From the NCBI RefSeq assembly GCF_000220395.1, contig NW_004086074.1:60679-124678 (forward strand): DNA of 64,000 bases, written 5' to 3'. The number at the start of each line of letters is the position of its first letter. The stretch's first letter is position 1. A program made the translations under genes and the position numbers. This document shows, in pieces, positions 23,406 through 35,510 of this stretch. The notes below the pieces were generated by a model. That model made no database searches and had not been told where the DNA came from. It worked only from the letters and a program-made list of their open reading frames with translations. This stretch comes from Ichthyophthirius multifiliis (taxonomy: Eukaryota; Ciliophora; Oligohymenophorea; Hymenostomatida).

Positions 23406-24467
23406 ATATTTTTTTATGTATTTTATATTCTTTTTTTTAATAATATTGTTTTTTTTTTAAAAAAAAAAAATTAGAAATTAATATAAAAATTTGAAAATAA
23501 TTTATATTTAATTCTTTTTATTTTTAATTTTTTTTAAAAAAATGTTTTAAAAATTAAATATTTTGAAATAAAAATAAATCAAATTATTATATTCATTTTA
23601 TTTATATAAAAATATTCAAATATATATCTAAATAAAACGATTTTCATTTTCTAAATGTTTATTTGTAAATTATCATTACATATTATGTAAAACTGTATAA
23701 TAATTTTTTTATTATTAATATTAAATTTAAAATAAATCAGTAAATATAAAAGTTGCATATATTAATAATTTTTTAAATTATGTATTTTATATTTTAACAT
23801 TATCTGTTTATTTTTCTTTTAAAAATCGATAAAATAAAAATGAGAGAAAAAAATTTAGATAGCTATTTTTAATTGAGATATTAAACACTAAAAAGTAATA
23901 TAATATATAATATTAATTGATTATATATCTTTTTTTATATTAAAAAATAATTAATATTATTATATATATCTTCATTTTTATTAAAAATATAAATATTTTT
24001 ATATTATTTTTATCTTAAAAATCTAAATATATGTATATATTTTATATTTATAATAATAACCATTTTAATTTAAAAATAATATATATTTTTTTTAATATAA
24101 ATATCAATCTCATTTATAATTTTTTATTTAAAATAAAAATATTAATATTTTAATTTTTTAGTATATTTTTTTTATATATAAAAAAATATTACTATATTTT
24201 TATTTTTAAAAAATAAACCGTTTTATATATTATTTTTATTAATTATAGACATACATTATAATAACATTATTAAAAAAAGTGGTTAACTAATTAATATATA
24301 AATTATAATAAAATATAAAATATTTAATTAAAACTAAAAGTTTATATAAAATTTCATATTCAATATCATTTTTTAAAAACTATAGTTTAAAAAACATATA
24401 AAAGTTTAAATGCGAAATAAAAATAATATATATTTTTTTTATTTGTAAAATAAAATTAAAATTTTTT
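23406..24467. other. A/T-rich spacer
   Basis: About 1 kb without coding signal, between the 3' end of the four-helix membrane gene and the 5' end of the long repeat gene. Confidence 0.6.
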
Positions 24468-25028
24468 TCAGTTTTTTTTATCCTTGCTATCTGAATACTT
24501 AAAAACTAATAAAATGCACCATAAAACAAGTTTTACTAATATAGTAGCATAAAATCCAATATAATAAATCATAGCAAAAGTGTGAAGAGTTCCACAAGCA
24601 ACATCATCATATACAGTTATAGAAATAATCAAAACAAGTGCAATTATAATATATAAAGCTGAAAAAACGACATGCATTTATAAAATACTATGTTCTTTTT
24701 TTAAAAGCCATAAACCAACAAGTAACATAACATCAACAATTACAAAGAAAGCAAATAATATTCCCAATAACTAACATAAGTAAATAAAAGTATTATTTGT
24801 GCATTAATAATGTGTTTTATCTGTACTAAAATAAAGGAAAAGGCCACTACATATTAAATAAATAATTGATTCTATGATTATGTTTCTAATTGATTATTTA
24901 AGGAGTTCTTAATTATAAAATATTATTACTGTTTCTGCTACTTCAGCATTTTCTTATTTTTCTTGTAATCTTTGGGTTTCTATATCAGTTTTTAAGCTTG
25001 TAGTTTCTTAAGGGTTTTGTACGCTCAT
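24468..25028 (-). CDS. Four-helix integral membrane protein
   Basis: This is an intronless frame of 186 residues. A polar cytosolic N-terminus (MSVQNPQETTSLKTDIETQR) precedes four hydrophobic helices: IIIESIIYLICSGLFLYF, a long one around CQLLGILFAFFVIVDVMLL, VVFSALYIIIALVLIISI and a last one around AMIYYIGFYATILVKLVLWC. The tail is charged (KYSDSKDKKN), then TGA at 24468-24470. An internal ATG at 24677 gives a shorter standard-code frame, but the upstream part is clearly coding once TAA/TAG are Gln, with a coherent N-terminus. The topology resembles MARVEL/tetraspan-type proteins, without a diagnostic motif. Function unknown. Confidence 0.82.
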
Positions 25029-25442
25029 TTTTTTTTTTATAATTCTTTATTTTTATTGTTTATAGAAATATTATTAATAATATTTATCTAATTAAGATTT
25101 ATTTATTTATTTAAATCGTTTTTAAAATAAACTAGGTTTTAATAATATTTTTTTTTTGTTTTTCGTAAAAACGTATTTTTTAAATTATAATAATCGAATT
25201 GATTTACATTTTCTTGTAATTAAAATAAATGTATAGATAGATAGATAAATAGTACAATATATATATTTTTATTATTTATTTATTTTTAATTAAAAAACTT
25301 AAAATAAAAAAATAAATAATATTAATAAAAAAAATATTTTTATTTAAAAAAAGAATAATAATTATAAATTTTAAATAGAATTAATATATAAAAAAATAAA
25401 AAATATTTTCTATTATTTTAAAATTAAAATAGTTTTAATTTT

Positions 25443-25953
25443 TCATTCATTCTCTTCATTTCCAACCTATGTTTCTAATTCAGTTATTCTTCTTTATACA
25501 CCTAATAATTACTATTATAACGCTGTTTTTTCACCTTTTAATGATGTTATTTAATAATCTAATCTTTAGTTTTCTTATTTTTAATGCGAAAAATGTCTAT
25601 TCATTTCTTCTTCCATTCTTGCTAATTCGTTTGTTAATGTCTTTTTTACATCTTAAGTTTTCATTTATAATACTGATAACAATGTATCTTTTTCGCTTTT
25701 TAGAATTTATGCTTCTTTAATATTATTAATCATATCTCTTGAGAGTTCTTCCATATTATGCTTTTTATATATTTCAAATGAAATGTTAATTAAACAATAT
25801 TTTTTATTATTTTGTTACATCAATTGCAATTAATTTGCCTTTTAAAGAATTCTAAAAACCATTATATTATGTTTATGTCTATTAAAAAGCTTTTTATGAA
25901 ATTCCATAATCAAATTCATCATCTTACCTTGATAATTTATTTAATCTTTACAT
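25443..25953 (-). CDS. Small coiled-coil protein
   Basis: Two exons joined at a GT-AG intron of about 55 nt (near 25765-25825). Exon 1 reads MQRLNKLSRQDDEFDYGISQ and NGFQNSLKGKLIAID. Exon 2 starts HNMEELSRDMINNIKEAQ and is an uninterrupted coiled coil, including LTNELARMEEEMNRHFSHQK, NQRQDYQITSLKGEKTALQQ and LLGVQRRITELETQVG, ending NEENE then TGA at 25443-25445. The predicted length is about 150 residues. The sequence is strikingly regular for such an A/T-rich genome, which implies selection. It has the look of a ciliary or centrosomal coiled-coil subunit, but I cannot name the family. Confidence 0.82.
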
Positions 25954-26068
25954 TATTTTATATTTATTAATTCAAAAAAATAAAAAAATAAAAAAATAAA
26001 AAAATATAAATTATTCTAATAAATTTTTTTTTTAAAAAAAAAATTATATATGTATTTTTTGTATTTGT

Positions 26069-26125
<57 letters not shown>

Positions 26126-26254
26126 TTAGTAAAATTTATATATCTATTTTTCTGATTTTTTTATTTAAATTTATAATATTCGATATATTATTTATAAAGT
26201 TAACAAAAAAATATATAAAAAAATTAAATAAATACTAAAATAAAAAATAGTTTA
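25954..26254. repeat. Spacer with aaaaaat repeats and a ~45-nt (TA)n tract
   Basis: Contains short aaaaaat-type repeats (25975-26005) and a (TA)n tract from about 26076 to 26122. The apparent plus-strand Tyr/Ile-rich reading frame across it is only translation of the microsatellite. Confidence 0.8.
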
Positions 26255-27039
26255 TTAATTATTAAAAAATCCAAATGTACAATTTTTCAATTAGCAAAGC
26301 AGCTTATATTTACCATCAAATAATATTTTTAAAATTTATACCTTCATATTTAGATAATTAAATAAATGCAATTTAATTTGTGAACCTATGTTCTTTGTTC
26401 CATTAATATTTTTCTGTATTACCTAAAGTTCTTACAATTTTAAATAACATCACTATTTACTTCTCATAAAGGTTTTTGCAAATAAAGTTTAGCAAAACCT
26501 CATATTAAAGAAAAAATTTCCACTTGATAATCATAATTTAGACTTCCTAAAAGAATTTAGGGCGCTCTATACCATCTAGTAAATATGTAATCGGTAAAAT
26601 GAAATATTAAATGAATATTTCTAGCAATTTTTGAAATATTGCATGATTTAGCTTTTATGTATTTTTTGCAATAAGAATATTTTCAAGCTTCATGTCTCAA
26701 ATACATCTGATATATTAAATATTATTTTCCTAATTTTTTTTTTTCGGTTTATTTCTGATCATTTTTTTGAATATAATTATAATAGGTTTAAGTTTAAATA
26801 TTTAACTACTATATATAAGGAATTTTGATATGTTTAATTATTTCAGTTAGTTTCACGATATTTTTACGGTTGATTTTTCTTTAAATGTTTACTCTTTCAT
26901 ATTTAAACATTTCTTTTAAATTAATAATTTTCTTGTTTTAAGCTAATTATTGTTATTTGATCTTGTGAGGATTTTTCGAATGTTTTTATATACTGTATGT
27001 TCATTGTCCTATTTGGTTTTATATTGTGTAGTTATCCAT
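26255..27039 (-). pseudogene. Decayed MAK/MOK/ICK-type (CDK-like) kinase
   Basis: The start MDNYTIQNQIGQ is followed by a TGA where the glycine-rich loop should continue (TYS). Further on are RVNIQRKINRKNIVKLTEII (alphaC helix and beta4), then NFTDY-like HFTDYIFTRWYRAPQILLGS and NYDYQVEIFSLI (TxY activation loop and WYRAPE motif), interrupted by TGA, then GFAKLYLQKPL, TGA, EVNSD. Family genes read ...GCIMAELYLQRPLFPGNSD at this place. The HRD catalytic loop and DFG are not recognisable. At least three in-frame TGAs fall where Gly or Cys codons are expected, typical of GGA/TGT decay. RCK-family kinases (MAK/ICK/MOK) control cilium length, so the lost gene probably belonged to that set. Confidence 0.8.
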
Positions 27040-27157
27040 ATTTTTTTTTTTTTAATAATTTATATTTTTATTTTTATTGGTAAATAATTTATTTTAATTA
27101 TTTATTTTCTTAAAAATAATTTAATAAATATAATATATATGATTCATTAGTTTTAAA

Positions 27158-28592
27158 TCATATATTATTTTATTATTGATATTGCTATTATTAATATTTC
27201 ATATACTAACTTCTTAAATTTTAATTTTAATAATCAACACTATAACTACTTAAATTTTACTAATAATTTTGATATATAGGAATAGGTTATTAAGATTTTT
27301 CTAAAGAATAGCTTTATTAAGTTTTTATTAAGGCATTTTAAATAGTATTTTATACTAAATTATTATTTACTATAATACTATTATTATTATGATAAATTTT
27401 ATTATTATTTATATAATTTGGATTGTTTTTGTTAATAAGGCTACTATTCATATTACTATGCACACTCGGATTTGTTTATAAAATTCCTTAGTTCGGAAAA
27501 TTAGAATATTTAAAGATCAAGTTATTTTATTTATTAAGTTATTAAGAATTCAAAAAAGATGTAGAATTCGAATAAAAGTAATTTCTTTTAGTTTCGGAAG
27601 ATAGCTTTGCCTGTTAATTTTTTAAAATATTATTATTGTTATATATTTTGGTATTATTTTTTAAGCTATTGTTTTAGTTTACTTATTTTATATTATTAAA
27701 TGATTATAAAATTATTGATTGATTAGGATTTTGTTATTATATAATTTAAGTATTTTTTGTATTTATATATTATTTATTTCTTATTTCTTATTAGTTTATT
27801 ATTTAATTATTTTCTTTTTTATTGTTTTTTCCATATGTTTTAGTTATTCTAATAAATAAAAAATTTATATTTATTTTTATATATATATATAATTAATTAA
27901 CCTATTTATTTATTAAGGTTTTTCTACTTTATATATAGTTTAACTATTAAGCTTTTCAGACATTTCGGTTACGGTACTTATGCTAACAGACCTTTTATAT
28001 TAATTTTAATCTGTTTGACTTGCTTAGAAAAAATCCATTGTGGTATAATTAGAAGTTGTTAATTATATTTTTAAAGTTTGTAATTATTTTAGCATTTCTT
28101 AATTTTCTTTTTCTTTTAAATTTAATTCGTTTTTAAGCTTTTCAATTTCCGAATTATTTATTTAAATTAATTGATTTTATATTTATCTTTCTTATTCATA
28201 TTTTTCTATCCACAAATCTAACTTTTATTAAATTTCATCTTTTTCATTTTAAATTTAAAGACATTTTTCTTATATATTCTCTGCATATAATTTTAGTTAT
28301 TATTCAATCTTTTATATTAAAATTATAGTTTTTTTTATATATTTCTTTTAATAGAAAAAATTACTCGTATATGCTACCTTACTTCAGCTTCTGCTTTTTA
28401 AAGACATTATTCGATTACATTATTGTCTCCTTTTAATTCAAGTTAAGTTTAATATTATTATTTTACGTTAAAATAATAGGCAAATATTTACATAATATAT
28501 TTTATAAACTAATTACTATCCTTTTCAATTAAATCAAGTTCTTTTAAAGGAATATATGAGCATAAATATTAATAAGAGCTCTTTTTATAAAT

Positions 28593-28662
<70 letters not shown>

Positions 28663-29018
28663 TTATTTAAATATATAAAATTAAAATTAGTTCTTTGAAA
28701 ATTATACAATTATACTTAATCATTTTATATTTGCTGTTTTAAATCTTAAATTATTTAATACAATATTGTGCTTTCTTGTTTATCTTTTAGTCCTGATAAT
28801 GTATTACTATAAGAACTTCTGTAATAATTAGAAGAGCATTTAGATTATAAATTTTATATTGTTTTTATATCAGAGTTCAATATATTATTTATAATATCAT
28901 TATTATTAAATTCTTTAGGACTTTATTATTAGTCTTTAAAATCTAAATAATTTAAAATATTATCTTGTGTATATATCTTTTAATAATCTGATGATAAATT
29001 TTAAAAATCTTATTACAT
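27158..29018 (-). CDS. Coiled-coil protein with Asn/Gln-rich C-terminal tail
   Basis: The start MQQDFQNLSSDYQKIYTQDN leads to a Ser-rich stretch (YYRSSYSNTLSGLKDKQEST). A microsatellite-containing intron (about 28560-28700) joins it to LCSYIPLKELDLIEKDSNQF. Another GT-AG intron near 28325-28395 leads to a strong coiled coil: YAENIQEKCLQIQNEKDEIQ, LDLWIEKYEQERQIQNQLIQ, NNSEIEKLKNELNLKEKENQ. The last ~250 residues are Asn/Gln-rich low complexity and end at TGA 27158-27160. An open stretch at about 29105-29260 (NEFLEFIKQLFENQK) could be an extra 5' exon, so the start is uncertain. No family recognised. Confidence 0.72.
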
Positions 29019-29582
29019 ATTTTTATATTTATATATTTATTTTATGATATATTTTATATTATTTAGGAATTCTTTTTTTAAACAAATATTATATTTATAA
29101 ATAAAGATAATTTTTTTTATATTTTTTAATTTTCAAACAACTATTTAATGAATTCTAAAAATTCATTTTTATATTTATCAACTTAAATTTGATTATTTTA
29201 ATATTATTCTTTAATTCTTTTATTAAAAAATAAACAAATAAGATTATCTTTATTTTACTTATTATTTATATTAAATAATATAATAATAATGTTTTTATAT
29301 ATTTAATTAAATATTTTATTTATATTAATTAATAATACTATTTATTTTAAATACATAAATAATATTTATATAAATAAATTTATGATATGTTTTTTATTCA
29401 AATATATACATAAAAGTAAGTTATTTTTATTTTATAAAATATTATATATATATAAATAATTTTACAAAAAAAATCTTCTAGCTTTAAAATTATAATAAAA
29501 TTTGAAAAAAAATAGATATTATTAAATAAAATAATATAAAACTAAAATATTAATAATAAAATAATAAAATTTTATTTTAAAA
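29019..29582. other. Divergent intergenic region, possible 5' exon within
   Basis: A/T-rich sequence between a minus-strand and a plus-strand gene. A minus-strand open stretch at about 29105-29260 may be an upstream exon of the gene at 27158-29018; the rest shows nothing. Confidence 0.5.
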
Positions 29583-31606
29583 ATGAGTCAAAAAATCAAA
29601 TAATTCCTAAGGCCAAAAGATTTATATCTTTTAAAATCGAAGGTATAATCATATCGCCCCAAAACAGCTTAAGTAAATAAAAAATCTTTTTAAAAATAAA
29701 TTTATATCGTGTACATAAAAATAAAATAGGTTTTTTTATAAAATTAAAAAATAAAAGATAAATTTACAAAATTAAATGAATAGGAGAATTAATATGATGA
29801 TAATAAAAAAGAAAAAATAATAATATATAAACATCATGGAGGTTCATCAGAAGATAGATTAAGATTTATAAAATAAGGTTCAAAAAGTGAAATTATAAGT
29901 ATACCATCAAACAGAAATTAATATTTATAAAAGGAAAGTAAATAAAAATATCAATTTAAATAAATAAAAAATAAAAAGAAGAATATTAAGTTAAATAAAT
30001 AAGATCCAATTCAGTTTAATAATAAATAAGAAATGATATTTTATCTATAACTTCAAATAATTTTGGAAAAATATCATAAAATTTATAAAAAAATGAATAT
30101 AGAAAATGCTAATTATAATAGGAAAGGCCAAAAACATATTAAAGAAAAAGTTTGAGTTGCTTTTCTGAAAATAATAATAGTAACAAAAGCTATAGAAATA
30201 ATAATAATATTAAAGGTAATAATTAAGGTTTTACACATAGTAAAAGCAAAACTTTTTATAAATAATAATCAAATTATAATATCAATGAAAATAAATAATC
30301 AAATAATAATAATATTAATGATTTTTCAGATACTTAATCTTGCTTTTAAGTCGATTATTCTTTTTTGGAAAATATATAAATAAATGATCCTAGAATTTAG
30401 AAAATTATTAAAGATTTCAAAATAAGTGCAAATTATATGAATTTAGAATATATAATATAACAGAATTAAGAATACTTTCACCATTTATTTAGTTTAATAA
30501 AAAAATATAATATAAATTAATTTTATTATTTAAAAATTAAAGGGGTTTGTGCTTGTGAGAAATGTAATTGTGGAAGATGTAAATGTAATTATTAAAAAAT
30601 GAAAATTACTTATAAAAATGGGATGATGACAAATTATAATTTTAGTTTTAGAAATCAAAATAATAAGAAAAATCTTGCAAATACATTAACGCCTCAAATT
30701 ACTTAAGAAAATACTTATGAATGTCTTTCAAAACTTCAATAATAATAAAATCATATTGACCCTAAATACATAACTATGAATTAAGTTATATTCTTTTTAA
30801 TTTTAAATGCAAATAAAAATTATATTTTTTATTAAGTAAGAATTTTAAAAGCATAAACCAGAAAAATTTAAAAAAAATGAGCCTTTTGTACATTAGAAAA
30901 TTCCATTTGTAGGGAAATCTACATATTAAGTATAATTAAATATTTTTTTTATTTTTTTTATAATAAATAAAAGAATAATTATGTTAATTGGAAAATTTAT
31001 AATAATTAAATTTTTAAAATACCAGTTCATAAAAGTGTGGTAATTTAAATAAATAATATATTTAAACTTTTATATGTTTTTTTTTGTATTAAAGGTACAT
31101 AACTATCCAATGTAAGTTAAAACAACATATGATGAAAATTATAAAATCGATATCAAAGATAGTATATTATCTAAAAATTTAGATGCTAATGATATTAAAA
31201 ACCTTTAAAAACAGTAAAAAATTATTAAATGTAAATATACATATTAAGTTTTTTTTTTTTTAACAAAATATAAAAAAAGTTAACCCCTACCTTATACATA
31301 TAGGGAAAAAATGCCTACATAATATAGTGAACATTTTAAAATAATAAATAATAATATACCAAATAAGCTTCCATATAAATACAAATCAGAACTTGATGTA
31401 ATATAAAATAATATATTTTTTATAAATTTATTGTAAATCAAAAGAAACCAAATATTATACCTAGTTGGAAATATTAATATAATAGTGTATTTTAAAAATC
31501 TTTTTTACCAAATAAACCTTAAATTTGTTAAGGAGTTTATTATAAAAAATTGTTAAAAAATCATTTATAATAATAACTAAAATAAAAGAAAAAAGAAATA
31601 AAATGA
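29583..31606 (+). CDS. SAXO/FAM154-type axonemal microtubule stabiliser
   Basis: SAXO proteins bind and stabilise axonemal and centriolar microtubules; a Cys-rich N-terminal motif and repeated Mn modules define them. Here exon 1 is MSQKIKQFLRPKDLYLLKS. A Ser/Asn-rich linker follows, then the cysteine cluster GVCACEKCNCGRCKCNYQ at about 30541-30597, with the CxCxxCxCGxxxC-like spacing of SAXO1/2. Downstream are Mn-like modules: PFVHQKIPFVGKSTYQ, NYVNWKIYNNQIFKIP, NYPMQVKTTYDENYKI, SEHFKIINNNIPNKLPYKYK and KPNIIPSWKYQYNSVF. Several introns of 45-110 nt fit in phase. TGA is at 31604-31606. Unusual: the cysteine cluster is preceded by about 280 residues of low-complexity sequence instead of lying at the N-terminus. 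Confidence 0.8.
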
Positions 31607-31666
31607 AATAATATTTACAATTCGATATTTTATTAATATATTTTAATTATTTTAATAATATATTTA

Positions 31667-33075
31667 TCAATTAATTATTTATTTTTAAATATAAATATAA
31701 ATTTCCTTTGATAACAAACGCATTCTATATTTTAAAATATTTATTAATACAATTAATTTTTATACTTTAATAAATAAATACATTTTTAAAATTAAAATGA
31801 AAATATTTTTAATATTCAATTTTTTTTTTTATTTCTTTTTCTTTGATTTCTTTAAGTATTTTACATTTTTTATTACTGTTTTCTTTATTATAATTTATCA
31901 TAATCACTAGTTTCTTATTCTTCTTTTAATTCTTCTTTTAGATATTCTGAATAAACAACATCTCTTTTTTCGAAAGCAAAATATTTTATTTTGCAATTTT
32001 TATCTTAAACATCTGAACCAATTAAATAATTTTAATCCTTTTTTTTTTGTTTTAAAAAAAAAAAAAAAAAAAAAAAAAGAACATTTCAAAATATTAAATT
32101 ATTTTTATACCATAATAGTTTCAAAATTAATAAATTTTCTTTTATGTTTTTAAATATCAAATTCATCACTTTAATGTGACATAATGAGTAGTAATTCTGG
32201 TAAGCTTTCTCTATTTTTTGTTTCAGCTAATTTATCATTAAAAACATCATCTTCTATAAATATTTTATTATATTTCTTTTTGTTTTGTATATATTCGACT
32301 AACCCATAAGAACTAAACCTTTCTAAAGGTAATAATCTTATGTTGTATTGTCTAATATTATTTATTTTTTATTTAAACAAAAATAAAATATTAATTTATA
32401 TTAAAATAAACCTCATGAAATTTGCTGTTTCATCATTTAATTCTTTTAATATTAAATCCATATTTTATTATTTTACACATAGAAATTTATTTGTATGGGC
32501 ATTTTTTAACATTTATATATTGCTTATGTTTTAAATATTTAACTATTTACACATTATATAAAAATTTTTATTAATTTGTCCTTAAAGAATTTATTATTTT
32601 TCAAATAAAAGTCTGTTTGCCTTTGTGTATTCTAAATATATTTCCTATGTTTAGTAAAAATTAAACAAGAAAAATAAAAATATACTTAAAGTTTACATAA
32701 ATTCCTAATTTTTCAAATAAAGTAAAATCTATTTAAGGGGCATGAATGAGATTATCAAGCTTAAATATTAAAATAAAAAAAAATAATTTAGTAAATTAAT
32801 TAATTAATTTGATTATATACATTCATTATTGAAACATCAGTATAACTATGCAAAAATTATCTCATAAACCAATCTTTGTAATTTCTTTCATAATGAGAAT
32901 CTTAATGTGTATTAAAAATAAACCAATCTTAATTTTTATTCATAATGCCATTATTTAATTAATGTGGTATATTAACATTTACATATTATATAATTTTTTT
33001 ATTATGTATTTCATGAATTTGTTAAAAATGTCCGTCAAAATAATTAAGAACTTTTAAACCATATTTTTATAACAT
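31667..33075 (-). CDS. Unknown multi-exon protein, C-terminus uncertain
   Basis: In-phase exons read GLKVLNYFDGHFQQIHE, MNKNQDWFIFNTHQDSHYER, KDWFMRQFLHSYTDVSIMN, LIHAPQIDFTLFEKLGIY, EIYLEYTKANRLLFEKQQ, QYNIRLLPLERFSSYGLVEY, IEDDVFNDKLAETKNRESLP and VQDKNCKIKYFAFEKRDVVY, then a Lys/Gln-rich tail. Introns include about 32404-32463, and one with a long T/A homopolymer near 32042-32115. The composition clearly marks exons, and Trp/Asp/His conservation-like blocks suggest a folded protein, but the family is not recognised. The first TGA in frame is at 31667-31669, 60 nt from the convergent neighbour's stop; the low-complexity end may be over-extended. ATG at 33073-33075. Confidence 0.68.
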
Positions 33076-34404
33076 TAAAAAAACAAATATTAAATGTTTT
33101 GAAATGTATAATGTAAATAATTATAAAATATATGATAATTATATTATAATAATATTATGAATATTATAAAGTAAATTTATATGTTAACTATTATTAATAG
33201 ATTTGATAAAAATATATAAGATTATATAAGTATATAAACAAATAAATATATAAATATATAAATATAAAAATATATATATATATTTAAAATATTTTTTTTA
33301 AATATATTTATATATTTTTTATTAATGTTTTTTTCTTTTTATTATTTATTTTTTTATTAACACAAACAATAAATTTTCCATTTATATTTTTATTAAAATT
33401 AACTAAAAGTTTATTTTTTTCAAGACATATTAAATAACTTTAATATTTTGAGATAACTCAAATTTCTTTTATGTAAATAATAATACATCTATAAATGACT
33501 CATATTATTTTTTTTTTTTTTTTTTTATTAAAAATACTTTTTTATACTTAAATTACTAAAATTATCTATTTATTTTATACATAATGAAACTAAAAAAAAT
33601 CATTTTTTAATTTAATACAATACTATATAAAAAAATTTTGAAAATATTAGGTATGCTTAAAATAATAATATTTTCTTTAAAATAAAAATGTTAAGTATTA
33701 ATAGATTTTGTTTTAATTTATTTATTTATATTTTATAGTAAAAACGAAAATAAGCATCTAATATTACTTTAATTACAAAAACATAATATTGCATTTATAA
33801 TTTAATTTTAAAAGAATTTAAATAAAAATATTTTAAAATTTAATAAGAAAAAATGTCTTTAGAGAAATTAAAAATAATAAAAATAAATATGCTAATATGT
33901 ATTATTAAATTCACGTAATAATAAAATAAAAAAAAAAAATATTAAAAATTAATAAACCAAATGTATTTATTAAAATAATAAAATGCCTTTATAATCTTAA
34001 ATATATTAAATTCTTTTAATTAATTTAATTATAAAAAAAATTATAATTAAGTGAGTAAAATATTTAAAATCACAAAAATTTTATTAATAAATTAACAAAT
34101 ATTTAAAAATAATTGTTTTTTTATTTAAATAGTTGAAAATTTTATAAAAAAATAATTATTTTATATTATAATATTAATATTAATCAAAAAAACATTAATT
34201 ATATATTATAAAATATATTTATTTTCTATTTAATATAATTTATATTTAATTTTTTTCATAAAATTAATCTTCAATATAATATTTTTATATTAGAAAAAAA
34301 ATAATTAGAAAAAGAATAATTATATTATAAAATTTATTAATAATAATTTATAATATATATATTTTTTTTTTAATAATAATATTTTATAAATATAAAAAAT
34401 ATAA
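33076..34404. other. A/T-rich divergent spacer
   Basis: About 1.3 kb between divergently oriented genes. Homopolymer runs and short (TA)n only; no coding or RNA signal seen. Confidence 0.6.
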
Positions 34405-35034
34405 ATGATTTCTTAACGAAGTCAATTATGCAGCTAAAATGTAGGAGATGTATTAATTGGTTAAATAGATATAAATATAGATAATGAAAAATAAGAAAGT
34501 ACAAAAAATAAAAACGAGTAAATAAATAAATAAAAATAAGATTTAAAAGAAATACCAAAAAAAGAAATACTAAATCACGAAACTAGAGATAAATAAGTTT
34601 TATTAGAAAAAAAAATATATATAAATGATATATAAAAGGATAATTAAATATTTTAAAATGATAAAATAAATTAAAACATAGATTTTACTTTATAGTAAAA
34701 TAGAGAGATTTTCGAGAATGAATTTTTTAAAAACTAACAAATAAACAGTATTGAAGAATAAAAAGAATTATAAAATGTTTTAAAAATACCCAATTGTTTA
34801 AAATATACATCTGTTTTCCTCAGTATATTAGGGATTATTTTGTTTATTGTTGGATTTATTGTCTGCTTTAATGATGAAGAGATTGATTTTTCAAAAGGAA
34901 GTGGATTTTGGTTTATTGGATTAATTTGTTGTATTCCAGGATTATATTATGTATATAAAATAAGTAAAATTAGTATGGCTAAATAAACATAGGATAAAAT
35001 TTAATAAATAAAATCAATACCATAAACCAAGTGA
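34405..35034 (+). CDS. DUF872 (TMEM230/TMEM134-like) two-helix membrane protein
   Basis: Intronless, 209 residues. The first ~120 residues are polar and Asn/Lys/Gln-rich. The C-terminal domain has two membrane helices joined by a short loop: CLKYTSVFLSILGIILFIVG, then FNDEEIDFSKGSGFWFIG, LICCIPGLYYVYKISKI, and a polar tail ending TK before TGA at 35032-35034. The pattern helix, short acidic loop, GFWFxG, IPGxYYxYK is that of the DUF872 family, whose animal members (TMEM230, TMEM134) act on vesicle trafficking in the endomembrane system. The ATG at 34405 is the first in frame. The long N-terminal extension is ciliate-typical padding. Confidence 0.85.
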
Positions 35035-35510
35035 TTTTTAATATCACTTTGCTTTTTTATTTAAAATAGAATCTAACTGGTGTACGAATTTTAATAAATT
35101 ACAAGATTTCATTATTTAATTAAATCTATTAATAGTTTATTACATTAATTTAGACATACCTAATAATAAAATTAATAAAAAATGTTATTTAAAATAATAA
35201 CTTACCTTAATTTAGTATTATATATAAATTAATATCATTGTAAATTATTTTAGACTTATTTATATAATTTTTTTTATATTTAATTTATTATTATTATTAC
35301 ATAAGTCTCTTGAGAAAAAAAAGATTTTATAATTAAATAAAAGTTAAAAAAAGTATATTATATCCATATATAAATAAACAAAATATATTTATATTTTATA
35401 ACTAAATAAATTTTTTAAATTGCTAAAATAAATTTTTATAAAAAATAATAATTAATTAATATTTTTTTTTTATATGGAATAATTTATATTAAAATAAATA
35501 ATTTTTTTTT
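35035..35510. other. Convergent intergenic spacer
   Basis: A/T-rich DNA between two converging genes; presumably holds both 3' ends. No hairpin or poly-A signal can be singled out. Confidence 0.55.

Noticed and set aside
26050-26238. Plus-strand Tyr/Ile-rich frame
   Set aside because: Pure translation of a TA microsatellite.
26255-27039. Translation of TGA as an amino acid in the kinase-like gene
   Set aside because: The catalytic HRD and DFG motifs are also lost, and all intact genes use TGA as the terminal codon.
28560-28670. Regular TA-rich units resembling a spaced repeat array (CRISPR-like)
   Set aside because: They are microsatellite units (tatataaa/tatata) without unique spacers, inside a eukaryotic intron.
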